Below the pieces are notes generated by a model. That model made no database searches. It saw only the letters and a program-made list of their open reading frames with translations, and was not told where the DNA came from. The translations under genes and the position numbers were made by a program. A DNA stretch of 23,205 bases from Comamonadaceae bacterium UBA2334 (lineage in GTDB: Bacteria; Pseudomonadota; Gammaproteobacteria; Burkholderiales; Burkholderiaceae_C), in NCBI GenBank assembly GCA_002344885.1, contig DDUQ01000084.1:56351-79555 (forward strand), written 5' to 3'. Position 1 is the stretch's first letter. Every line of letters starts with the position of its first letter. This document shows, one piece after another, positions 1-7,502 of the stretch.

Positions 1-813
1 TTCAGCAACGGCATGGACCCCGAGTACACCGTGATGGGCCGTGTGGCCCGGCGGATCTGGGCCACCGCCATGAAAGAAAAGTACGGTGCCAACGAGCGCA
101 GCCAGAAGCTGAAATACCACATTCAAACATCAGGCCGCAGCCTGCACGCGCAGGAGATTCAGTTCAACGACATCCGCACCACGCTGCAAGCCCTGATTGC
201 CATTTACGACAACTGCAACAGCCTGCACACCAACGCGTTTGACGAAGCCATCACCACACCCACCGAAGACAGCGTGCGTCGCGCCATGGCCATCCAGCTC
301 ATCATCAACCGTGAATGGGGATTGGCCAAGAATGAGAATCCGTCGCAAGGTGCGTTCATCATCGAAGAGCTGACCGAGCTGGTGGAGGAAGCCGTGCTGG
401 CCGAGTTCGAGCGGATCGCCGAGCGCGGTGGCGTGCTGGGCGCGATGGAAACCGGCTTCCAGCGCGGCAAGATTCAGGACGAATCCATGCACTACGAGAT
501 GCTGAAGCACACCGGCGAGCTGCCCATCATCGGCGTCAACACCTTCCGCAACCCGAAAGGCGACACCATGCCCGAAACCATCGAGCTGGCCCGCTCCAGC
601 GAGGAAGAAAAGCAAAGCCAACTCACCCGTCTGGCCGACTTCCACACCCGCCACGCGGCGCAAGCGCCGGTGCAACTCAAGCGCCTGCAACAGGCCGTGA
701 TCCACAACACCAACGTCTTCGACGTGCTGATGGATGCCGTGCGGGTCTGTTCGCTGGGACAGATCACCAACGCGCTGTTCGAGGTGGGTGGGCAGTACCG
801 GCGAAACATGTGA
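1..813 (+). CDS. icmF: Fused isobutyryl-CoA mutase IcmF, C-terminal part (5' end outside window)
   Basis: The reading frame is open from base 1 and ends at TGA 811-813, giving about 270 C-terminal residues of a protein of roughly 1,090 in the family. It matches the end of the large, substrate-binding TIM-barrel subunit of adenosylcobalamin-dependent acyl-CoA mutases. Landmarks are the opening FSNGMDPEYTVMGRVARRIW, the block HIQTSGRSLHAQEIQFNDIR, and NCNSLHTNAFDEA. The extreme C-terminus VGGQYRRNM is what I recall for IcmF proteins, in which a B12 domain, a MeaB-like G-domain and the mutase are fused. The reaction is interconversion of isobutyryl-CoA and n-butyryl-CoA (or related branched acyl-CoAs) in the cytoplasm. 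The N-terminal B12 and GTPase domains are off the window, so the fusion is inferred. The alternative is a stand-alone methylmalonyl-CoA mutase large subunit, which I think less likely. Confidence 0.88.
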   Translation, partial: FSNGMDPEYTVMGRVARRIWATAMKEKYGANERSQKLKYHIQTSGRSLHAQEIQFNDIRTTLQALIAIYDNCNSLHTNAFDEAITTPTEDSVRRAMAIQLIINREWGLAKNENPSQGAFIIEELTELVEEAVLAEFERIAERGGVLGAMETGFQRGKIQDESMHYEMLKHTGELPIIGVNTFRNPKGDTMPETIELARSSEEEKQSQLTRLADFHTRHAAQAPVQLKRLQQAVIHNTNVFDVLMDAVRVCSLGQITNALFEVGGQYRRNM

Positions 814-894
814 CAGCCGAGGGCAGGCTCATGTCCTGCACTTGTCAGGGCGTGCACAATGTGTGCTTGAGCGTTCAACAGACCTACCAACAAC
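811..894 (+). other. icmF-usp gap with a hairpin over the icmF stop codon
   Basis: A two-part stem spans 811-847: TGACA (811-815, beginning with the stop codon) can pair with TGTCA (843-847), and inside it GCAGG (823-827) pairs with CCTGC (835-839). No T-run follows, so it is not a classical intrinsic terminator. A second small dyad, GCACA-ATG-TGTGC, lies at 854-866. I find no convincing sigma-70 promoter for the stress-protein gene and only a weak ribosome site. Confidence 0.35.
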
Positions 895-1329
895 ATGTTC
901 AAACACATTCTCCTGGCCACTGACGGCTCTGCCAGCGCCGAACACGCCGCCCAGAAAGCATTCCAATTGGCCCGCATCCATGGCGGCCAAATCACCGCCG
1001 CGTTCGTTGTGGATCCTTACCCATATGTGGGCCTGGGCAGCCTGAACCCACTCGGGCTAGACGGCTATCGGGCAGCGGCCCACGAAGCGGCCGGCAAGGC
1101 ATTCAGCCATTTGAATGAACTGTCGCAGGCGTCAGGGATTCCTCTGGATGCGCGTCTGGTCGAGGAAAGCCATGTCGTTCAGGGCATTCTGGCGGTTGCC
1201 GACGAAGTGGCCGCTGATCTGATTGTGGTGGGCTCGCACGGTCGCAGCGGCTTGAAGCGTCTGCTGGCCGGCAGTGTGACCACGGAAGTGGCCGGCATTT
1301 CCACACGGCCGGTGCTGGTGGTACGCTGA
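895..1329 (+). CDS. Universal stress protein, UspA family, single domain
   Basis: A 144-residue protein, the usual size for one Usp domain. It opens with the standard first strand, FKHILLATDGS, where the Asp contacts the nucleotide. It ends with the ATP-binding signature G-x2-G-x9-G-S, seen as GSHGRSGLKRLLAGS, followed by RPVLVVR. It therefore belongs to the ATP-binding Usp subgroup, cytoplasmic dimers that are induced by starvation or stress and whose direct targets are mostly unknown. The ATG at 895 is the natural start because the first strand begins at residue 2. It lies 81 nt after icmF and 63 nt before the prenyltransferase on the same strand, so co-transcription is possible but not shown. 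The specific Usp subtype cannot be assigned. Confidence 0.9.
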   Translation: MFKHILLATDGSASAEHAAQKAFQLARIHGGQITAAFVVDPYPYVGLGSLNPLGLDGYRAAAHEAAGKAFSHLNELSQASGIPLDARLVEESHVVQGILAVADEVAADLIVVGSHGRSGLKRLLAGSVTTEVAGISTRPVLVVR

Positions 1330-1392
1330 CCTGACAAACCGCAGGCTTGGCCTGACGTCATTTTGCAAGGCGCCAGCAATGACTGGAACAAC

Positions 1393-2310
1393 ATGAAGCC
1401 ACTGCATGCAGGATTGATGTGGCGGATGCTGCGCCCGGGCTTTCTGAGCATCACAGCTGTGGGCTGTTTGTTGGGATTTGCCACCGCAGCGGCTTGCGGG
1501 TATGCCGTGAACCCCGCCACAGCAGGCGTGACGCTTTTATTGGCTTTGTTGGCACACGGGGGAGCCAACGTACTCAACGACTATCACGACGCCATCAGTG
1601 GCGCTGACGCGGCCAACCAGCAGGGCGTTTTCCCGTTCACCGGAGGGCCTCGACTGATCCAAACCGGTCTGGTGTCCGTCAGCGATACCCGCCTTTGGGG
1701 GTGGACGCTGCTGGGTTTGAGCGCATTGGGTGGGGTGTGGTTGACGGTACAGGTGGGAGGCGGCCTGTTGGTCATCGGACTGACTGGCTTGCTGATTGCC
1801 TGGTGTTACTCGGCACCGCCCCTGCAGTTGATGTCCAGGGGGTTGGGTGAGTTTGCCGTGGCTGCTGCCTGGTGGCTGGTCGTCGTGGGAGCCGACTACA
1901 GCCAGCGCGGACAGTTTTTTATCATCCCTGCATGGGTGGGTGTGAGCTTCGCTCTGCTGGTCAGCAACATTTTGCTCGTCAATGGCCTACCGGACGCCGA
2001 TGCAGACGCCCGGGTAGGCAAACGGACGCTCGCCACAAGGCTGGGCAAGACAGGCGTGGCTTGGATGTATCTGGGCATCGGCGTGGCTGCGCATGCATGG
2101 GTCGCCTGGGGCGTATCCAGATGGATTCACCCGTCGACCGCCATGTGGTCGATGGTGTCGGCACCGGTCTGCCTGCTGGCCTGTGGTTGGCTCTTCAAAC
2201 ATGCCCGCAATTCGACCGTCAGTCTGCAAACGCCCATCGTACTGACCATCGTGGCGGCTCACTTGCACGGGTTGGCTTTGGCGGTCGGGGCGTTGCTACC
2301 CCACCTGTGA
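1393..2310 (+). CDS. MenA/UbiA-superfamily membrane prenyltransferase
   Basis: A 305-residue, strongly hydrophobic protein with about eight to nine membrane segments. Two Asp-rich Mg/diphosphate motifs mark the superfamily: N62-D63-Y-H-D66 with D72 on the first cytosolic loop, and N197-G-L-P-D201-A-D-A-D205 on the second, followed by GKRTLATRLG. The first motif plus the downstream GVFPFTGGPR and QTG resembles the MenA branch (NDYxDxxxGxD) more than UbiA proper. It probably moves a polyprenyl chain onto an aromatic acceptor in the inner membrane; the acceptor is unknown. The frame could open at a TTG at 1363, but the ATG at 1393 is preferred because the extra ten residues have no family character. 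No men genes are visible nearby, so a role in menaquinone synthesis is not supported by context. The gene converges on the cellulose operon. Confidence 0.82.
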   Translation: MKPLHAGLMWRMLRPGFLSITAVGCLLGFATAAACGYAVNPATAGVTLLLALLAHGGANVLNDYHDAISGADAANQQGVFPFTGGPRLIQTGLVSVSDTRLWGWTLLGLSALGGVWLTVQVGGGLLVIGLTGLLIAWCYSAPPLQLMSRGLGEFAVAAAWWLVVVGADYSQRGQFFIIPAWVGVSFALLVSNILLVNGLPDADADARVGKRTLATRLGKTGVAWMYLGIGVAAHAWVAWGVSRWIHPSTAMWSMVSAPVCLLACGWLFKHARNSTVSLQTPIVLTIVAAHLHGLALAVGALLPHL

Positions 2311-2356
2311 TCCGAATCAAACCCAACCACAGGGTGCCTTCCAACGCCATCCTACG

Positions 2357-2971
2357 TCAGCGTGAAGTGGGGCGCGAAGTGGGCGGCACCGCTGACAACG
2401 TCGGCGCAGGGTTCAGGCGAGGTGGAACTGTTTCTGGCTGGGCGAGGACGGGTGGTCGCCCGGATCCAGCGGGTACGACCGACTGGATTACAGGTCTGTT
2501 GGCCTGAGAGGTCGACGATGGTGCAACCCACAACGGCGGCACGTCGGGAACCCCGGACTCCTGGTAAGGCAACTGCAGCGGCTGAGGTGTCAAACCCAGG
2601 ATGGCCTGCCCTTCTGCCTGTGCAAGCCAACGTTGCAAGTTGGCGAGGTTGGCGGCGATATCGGCGCGGGCCGGTGCCAGCTTGACTGCACGCTGCAACA
2701 ACGAGGTAGCCTGCTGATACCGACCGCGAGAGGCTTCCAGAACGGCAAGATTGTTCAGCGCGATCGGGTCAAACGGATTGATGGCCGCCATCTCCGCCGG
2801 ATCTTGACCCAAGCCCACCCCACTGGTGGTCGCGTAACCTTGTGCATTGACCGCATAAGGAAAGGTCAATGGGGCCTGTTGCGGCTGCGAGCTTCCACAG
2901 CCGGTCAACCCCAACGTCAGAACTGCCAGCGCCAGGGGCAAACAGATTATGTTGCGCGCAGGTCTCGTCAT
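2357..2971 (-). CDS. TPR lipoprotein at the end of the cellulose operon, function unknown
   Basis: A 204-residue protein with a lipoprotein signal peptide: basic start, hydrophobic stretch, and lipobox L22-T-G-C25. Residue +2 after the Cys is Gly, not Asp, so by the Lol sorting rule it should go to the outer membrane. Residues about 68-120 form a TPR-like helical unit (ALNNLAVLEASRGRYQQA, then AVKLAP). The tail, about 140-204, is rich in Pro, Ser and Gln and looks disordered. The start codon lies 1 nt downstream of the bcsC stop, so translation is probably coupled and the product made together with the exporter. I do not recognise it as a named Bcs subunit. A periplasmic accessory or assembly factor for BcsC is the natural inference from position and localisation. 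Its stop lies 46 nt from that of the convergent prenyltransferase, with no clear terminator in between. Confidence 0.85.
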   Translation of the reverse strand: MTRPARNIICLPLALAVLTLGLTGCGSSQPQQAPLTFPYAVNAQGYATTSGVGLGQDPAEMAAINPFDPIALNNLAVLEASRGRYQQATSLLQRAVKLAPARADIAANLANLQRWLAQAEGQAILGLTPQPLQLPYQESGVPDVPPLWVAPSSTSQANRPVIQSVVPAGSGRPPVLAQPETVPPRLNPAPTLSAVPPTSRPTSR

Positions 2972-2972
2972 G

Positions 2973-5900
2973 TCACTGCCCCACCTTCATGGTTTTGACG
3001 GGCAATTTGGCAGCCGTGTAGATGGGGTCGAAGCTGTACTTCACGTACACCATGCCACTGGTCTGGGTGTAGCTTGATGCGTTGTCGATTCCGACCTTGC
3101 CACCCACCATCCATTGGGGCGCGAACTGGTATTCCGCCTCGGCACCCAATCGGAATCCCAAACCAGACTTGGACTGGCTGGGATAGAAGGAACGATAGGT
3201 CACCCCCGTCGGCGCAGCAACCGAGTTGGCGGTGGCCACGGTTTCCCAATTGGCCTGCTGGGTCGCATCGCCTGGGAAGTAGGCCACACTGTTTTCCCGG
3301 AAGTTCTGAATGCCGATGGAGCCATCCAGCTTGTAAGCCATTTTGCCGTAACGGCCCGACAACTCAAGCGGGAGTGCCAGGCTGAAATAGCGCTGCGGAC
3401 TGAAATAGCCGCCATGCCCCAGTGTGAAGAAACGCAAATTGCGCTTGTAACCCAAAGCTGTGACGCTGACTCCCGCCGTGAACTCCATGTCGGGATCCTG
3501 AATCACTTTGTAGTAAGCACCACCGCCTATTTCAAACCTGTTGTTGCTGACCACATTCTTGCCAGTCAAGGCATGCAAGCCACCGTAACCAAACAGGCCG
3601 AAACGCCCCTGCTCCACACCGACCTCGACTCGGCCACCCGTAGCTGTCACACCGCCCCAGGTGCGCCCCGTGACGTCGTCCCGGGTGCCCGCATAGGACA
3701 GCAGGCTGTCCGTGATCGGCCGACGCGACAGATCAAGCTTCAGCTTCAGGTCACCAAAGGCATCGTTGTAAGTCAGACCCCCGACAAAGTTCACCACCTG
3801 GAAACCCAACGGTGTTGTCCCCAGGTCGAGCTTCAGCCTGGCGTTTTCGTAGCCGACCGAGAAGGCGACACCCGAGTCCTGCTGTTCACGTGTGGTGCCA
3901 ACACCACCACCGACGATGGCCAGCGCATTGGACCCGAACTGCTGAGACGCATTGAAATCGGTTGCATTGATCCGACCGGCGCTCAGAAACACCGGCTCCA
4001 AACGCAGCACCAGATGCCCACCCTGGCCAAACGGAAATCTGCTTTCCACCACGGTACTGAAGTCTGTCAACTCGCTGGTACCGGTATCTCCATTGCGGCC
4101 TCGCCACATCGCACCTGCACCGAACCAGCCGGCCCGGTCAGCCCGCAATTCATCAATCTCACGTTGCAAAGCCCCCGGCCCGCTGGCGCGACGCTGCAGG
4201 GTTGGGGTTGAGGTTACCGGCGCATCCCAAGTAGCTGCGCGTACCGGCGCGGGCGTGTCCTGTTGCACGATGGGGGGAGCCTGTACAGCCTGAACAGGCA
4301 CCATCTGGTAAGGGGACATGTAGGGAGCAGGATTCCCTCGGTACACCTCGGCCGGTGAAACATAACCCTGCACAGGCATGGCGGCTGAACTGGTCTGACC
4401 TGCATATGGCGAAGCAGGAAGCGTTCCAACCGGGGTCAGAACGGGCGCTCCCTGCACCGTGGCAGGTGAAGAAAACACAGACTGGGGTTGCGCAGGCGAG
4501 CGCTGCCAAGGCATGGACTGCGCAGGGAGTGCCTGATTGGCAGCCGACCCAACTCCCGGAGCTTCAGCACCCGGTCGCGAGAATGGGGAGGCGACGTATT
4601 GAACTGGCCGCATGCCTTCTTGCGTTGGCGGCATATCGGAAAAGACCGAGGCCTGTGCAGCGCCATTGACCGCCCTGCCAGAGTTACTGCCATACACCGC
4701 GCCACCGCTTCGCGCAGGAACTTCATCAACGGTCTGCTGGGGGGCAGCCGAATACGGCTGTCCGGGTGACACTGGCCTGTTAGGACTCACACCTTGGTAC
4801 ATCAAAGGTCGGACAGGCTGTAAACCAGCGGGCGCAACCGACCGTCCCCCGAGAGGATTGGGAATCGGTGGCACAGCGCCCACCGTGCTGCCCGGCCGCC
4901 CTGCAGCTGGTGCGGTTGGCATCGAATAGTCAACCAGACTGATCCCAAGTTGCCCAGTACTGGTCATCTGGCTTCGAGCCAGTGAGACCTGCTGGGATTG
5001 CTGCAACAACTCAATGGCACGCTTGTTTTCACCCTGTGCCCTGGCCAAGCGACCTTGTGTAGACAGCAGATCCGGATTGTTGGGCGCAAGGGCTTCGGCT
5101 GCCGCCAGGGCAGCTTTGGCGTACGCCAGTTCACCGGCCTGCAATGCGGTCCCACCTGCCGCAACCAGCATGGCAACGTCAGGTTGCGTGGTCATTTGTA
5201 TGACCTGGTGGTACCAGGCCAAGGCCCGGCCGTGTTCACCCGCGCTCGAGTACAAACGCGCAAGCGCCAATTGCGCCGACTGGTCATTGGGACGCTCGCT
5301 GAGCAACTGGGCAGCAATTTCATATGCAGCTGAAAAATTGCCTGCTTCACGTTGTGCATCAGTCTGGCGCACGCTGTAAGCCCACCGAATGGTGTCCAAA
5401 TCTTTTCGCTGATCAGGTGTCAGCGTTTGACCGTACAACTGCCTGAGCTGAGCGGCCAATTCAACATCCTGACGGGTGGTGAGCAACAAGCCCGCATATT
5501 GAATGAGCAGGTCTGTTTCAGGTTTGGGCGTCTGCGCCAGCAAAGTGCGCATCATGGAGAGTGAACGCGCTTCATCGCCGAGCTCCAGCATGACCTGGGC
5601 AATGGCAGCCAGCGAGTCCGGATCGCGTCCTGCGGCAGACATGGCCTGATCCAGGGTCTGCGCGGCCTGGTTGACCTGCCCCATCCTGGCGAGTACCTCG
5701 GCCTTGCTGGTTTGCGCACGCACCCACATCTTGCGCTGCAGCTCCGTCATGTCTCTTGTCCGCGAGGCGACAGGTATTTTCTCGAGCATGGCCAGCGCGA
5801 GTGTGTATTCCTTCGCCTCAGCGCTCATCAAAGCTGCCGCGTGCAAGGCATCGGGCATGTCTGGCCGTGTTTGCAGAAGACCATCCATCAAACCGAAGGC

Positions 5901-7466
5901 TTCATTGGTCGCGCCCGACCGGTGATAAAGACGCGCCAGCTCCAGACGCAGCCACGGGCTGTTCGGATCCCACAGCAGCGCTTCCTCCAGTTGGGCCATG
6001 CCGCCTACCGGGTCATTGTTCGCAATGGCCGCCAATGCACGGAGCCTGAACTGCTCTGCACGCAAACTGTTGTAGCCGAGCGCTTCTTTTTCGTCTTCAG
6101 ACAGCTTTTCAGCCATAGCGAGGGCTTCATCCACCTTACCCTGACGCACCAGAACACCAGCCAATCCCCGGAACACGTCAACGGATTTGGGATGCGCCGA
6201 CAATACCGCGCGAAAGGCTCGCTCAGCATCTACCAGGCGGCCCTCCTGCACGAGCAAATCGGCCAGTGCCGCTGGCGGCCTTTCATGCTTGCTGTCAAGC
6301 CTCGCAGCGCGCTCGTAAAAACGTCTTGCTGCAGCAATGTCCCCGGCACCTGCAGCACTGTCTCCATCGTCGAGTGCTTGCCAGAACCTCGCGCTGGTCA
6401 ACGCTTCTTCCCACTTCCGGTTGCCGCTGAGACGGCTCGCCTCAGCCAACAGCTTTTCGGCTTCAGGGAATCGCTCCTGTTTCAGCCGAACCACACCAAG
6501 CCCCCCCAACGCATCCGGATTCTTCGGACCGCTGGCCAGCAAACTTTCAAATCGCTTTTCTGCTTGCGCTACATCACCAATGTTGAGAGCTGCAAAACCA
6601 TCCCGCAGTCCAATGGAACGGGCATCGAGCGGCTTGGGTGTCGCCACCTGATTGAGACTCGCGATACGCGCCTTGATCGCAGCGTCGTTGGGTTGAACCT
6701 GCAGAAACGCTTGGAACAAGGACGTGTCACTGCGCGTGGCCTCCAACCAGATCAACGCACGACGCCAGGCATCCACAGCGGAAGAACCCACCTGCGGCTT
6801 CCGTGCCAACTCGGACAGCAGCCGAATACCTTCTCGACGTGTCGCTGCTCGGTAGGTCAAATGTTGTCCATACGCCAGCGCAACGGCATTGTTGCCTGCG
6901 TCTTCACGGCTGAGCCGTTCGAAACCTTTACGCGCCTCTTCCCAACCAGTGGTGGTGCCGCCCAGGGTTTGGTAAAACTCCAAGGCAATGGGGCCTGTCA
7001 GGGGTTGACCCTCCAACAACTGTCGGTAAAGGCCGACTGCTTCGTCCAACTTGCCTGCCCGAGAAGCCGCACGCGCCTGATCCAACAACTTGGTGTTGAG
7101 TGACTTTTGGGCCGTTGCATTTTCGATGCGTCGAATGGCTTCGCGACTGGCTTGAGGCTGGCGCTTGAGCTCCTCTGTCAAGGCTCTGGCTGCTTCAGGG
7201 CGGTTGTTGGCCAATTCCGACTGCGCAAGTCCGGCCAACGCATCCGGGTTCTTGGGGTCGATCTGGAGCAGCCGTTTCCAAGCCGCCGCGGCAAGTTCGG
7301 TGCGTCCTTTGGATTCCCAGAAACGCGCCTGTTCGGTCAGGGTCTTGACAGCAAGGGCATCGTCTGCAAGTGAGTGTCCAGACCAAAACACGGCCCCCGA
7401 CGCCACCGTTGCACCGGCAAGGAGCCCAGCCCAACGCTTGGTTGGCAATCGAAAAATTGGGTTCAT
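2973..7466 (-). CDS. bcsC: Cellulose synthase exporter BcsC (TPR + outer-membrane beta-barrel)
   Basis: A 1,497-residue protein, long for the family. The N-terminus (KRWAGLLAGATVASGAVFWSGHSLA) is a signal peptide. Residues about 40-840 are a long array of TPR units, for example NPDALAGLAQSELANNRPEA and HPKSVDVFRGLAGVL. Such arrays form the periplasmic superhelix that binds glucan and cell-wall partners. Residues about 845-1098 are a low-complexity linker rich in Pro, Gln, Ser and Ala. From LQREIDELRADRAGWFGAG onward (about 1098-1497) comes the BcsC C-terminal barrel, with alternating aromatic strands and an end at MVYVKYSFDPIY. The barrel passes the glucan chain through the outer membrane. 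The ATG at 7466 fits the signal peptide; only a weak AGG precedes it. It lies 36 nt after bcsB and 1 nt before the lipoprotein. Confidence 0.96.
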   Translation of the reverse strand: MNPIFRLPTKRWAGLLAGATVASGAVFWSGHSLADDALAVKTLTEQARFWESKGRTELAAAAWKRLLQIDPKNPDALAGLAQSELANNRPEAARALTEELKRQPQASREAIRRIENATAQKSLNTKLLDQARAASRAGKLDEAVGLYRQLLEGQPLTGPIALEFYQTLGGTTTGWEEARKGFERLSREDAGNNAVALAYGQHLTYRAATRREGIRLLSELARKPQVGSSAVDAWRRALIWLEATRSDTSLFQAFLQVQPNDAAIKARIASLNQVATPKPLDARSIGLRDGFAALNIGDVAQAEKRFESLLASGPKNPDALGGLGVVRLKQERFPEAEKLLAEASRLSGNRKWEEALTSARFWQALDDGDSAAGAGDIAAARRFYERAARLDSKHERPPAALADLLVQEGRLVDAERAFRAVLSAHPKSVDVFRGLAGVLVRQGKVDEALAMAEKLSEDEKEALGYNSLRAEQFRLRALAAIANNDPVGGMAQLEEALLWDPNSPWLRLELARLYHRSGATNEAFGLMDGLLQTRPDMPDALHAAALMSAEAKEYTLALAMLEKIPVASRTRDMTELQRKMWVRAQTSKAEVLARMGQVNQAAQTLDQAMSAAGRDPDSLAAIAQVMLELGDEARSLSMMRTLLAQTPKPETDLLIQYAGLLLTTRQDVELAAQLRQLYGQTLTPDQRKDLDTIRWAYSVRQTDAQREAGNFSAAYEIAAQLLSERPNDQSAQLALARLYSSAGEHGRALAWYHQVIQMTTQPDVAMLVAAGGTALQAGELAYAKAALAAAEALAPNNPDLLSTQGRLARAQGENKRAIELLQQSQQVSLARSQMTSTGQLGISLVDYSMPTAPAAGRPGSTVGAVPPIPNPLGGRSVAPAGLQPVRPLMYQGVSPNRPVSPGQPYSAAPQQTVDEVPARSGGAVYGSNSGRAVNGAAQASVFSDMPPTQEGMRPVQYVASPFSRPGAEAPGVGSAANQALPAQSMPWQRSPAQPQSVFSSPATVQGAPVLTPVGTLPASPYAGQTSSAAMPVQGYVSPAEVYRGNPAPYMSPYQMVPVQAVQAPPIVQQDTPAPVRAATWDAPVTSTPTLQRRASGPGALQREIDELRADRAGWFGAGAMWRGRNGDTGTSELTDFSTVVESRFPFGQGGHLVLRLEPVFLSAGRINATDFNASQQFGSNALAIVGGGVGTTREQQDSGVAFSVGYENARLKLDLGTTPLGFQVVNFVGGLTYNDAFGDLKLKLDLSRRPITDSLLSYAGTRDDVTGRTWGGVTATGGRVEVGVEQGRFGLFGYGGLHALTGKNVVSNNRFEIGGGAYYKVIQDPDMEFTAGVSVTALGYKRNLRFFTLGHGGYFSPQRYFSLALPLELSGRYGKMAYKLDGSIGIQNFRENSVAYFPGDATQQANWETVATANSVAAPTGVTYRSFYPSQSKSGLGFRLGAEAEYQFAPQWMVGGKVGIDNASSYTQTSGMVYVKYSFDPIYTAAKLPVKTMKVGQ

Positions 7467-7502
7467 TTTGATTCAGCCTGAACGTTCAAATACACCGTTC
7501 GC

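Noticed and set aside
1353..1360. Perfect palindrome TGACGTCA before the prenyltransferase
   Set aside because: A single 8-bp palindrome without a promoter or second site is expected by chance at this scale.
3114..4211. 365-codon plus-strand frame
   Set aside because: Antisense to the bcsC barrel region, with no recognisable protein features.
5712..7103. 463-codon open frame on the plus strand
   Set aside because: Lies wholly antisense to bcsC TPR coding; the translation has no domain, signal or membrane character and is explained by codon bias of the real gene.
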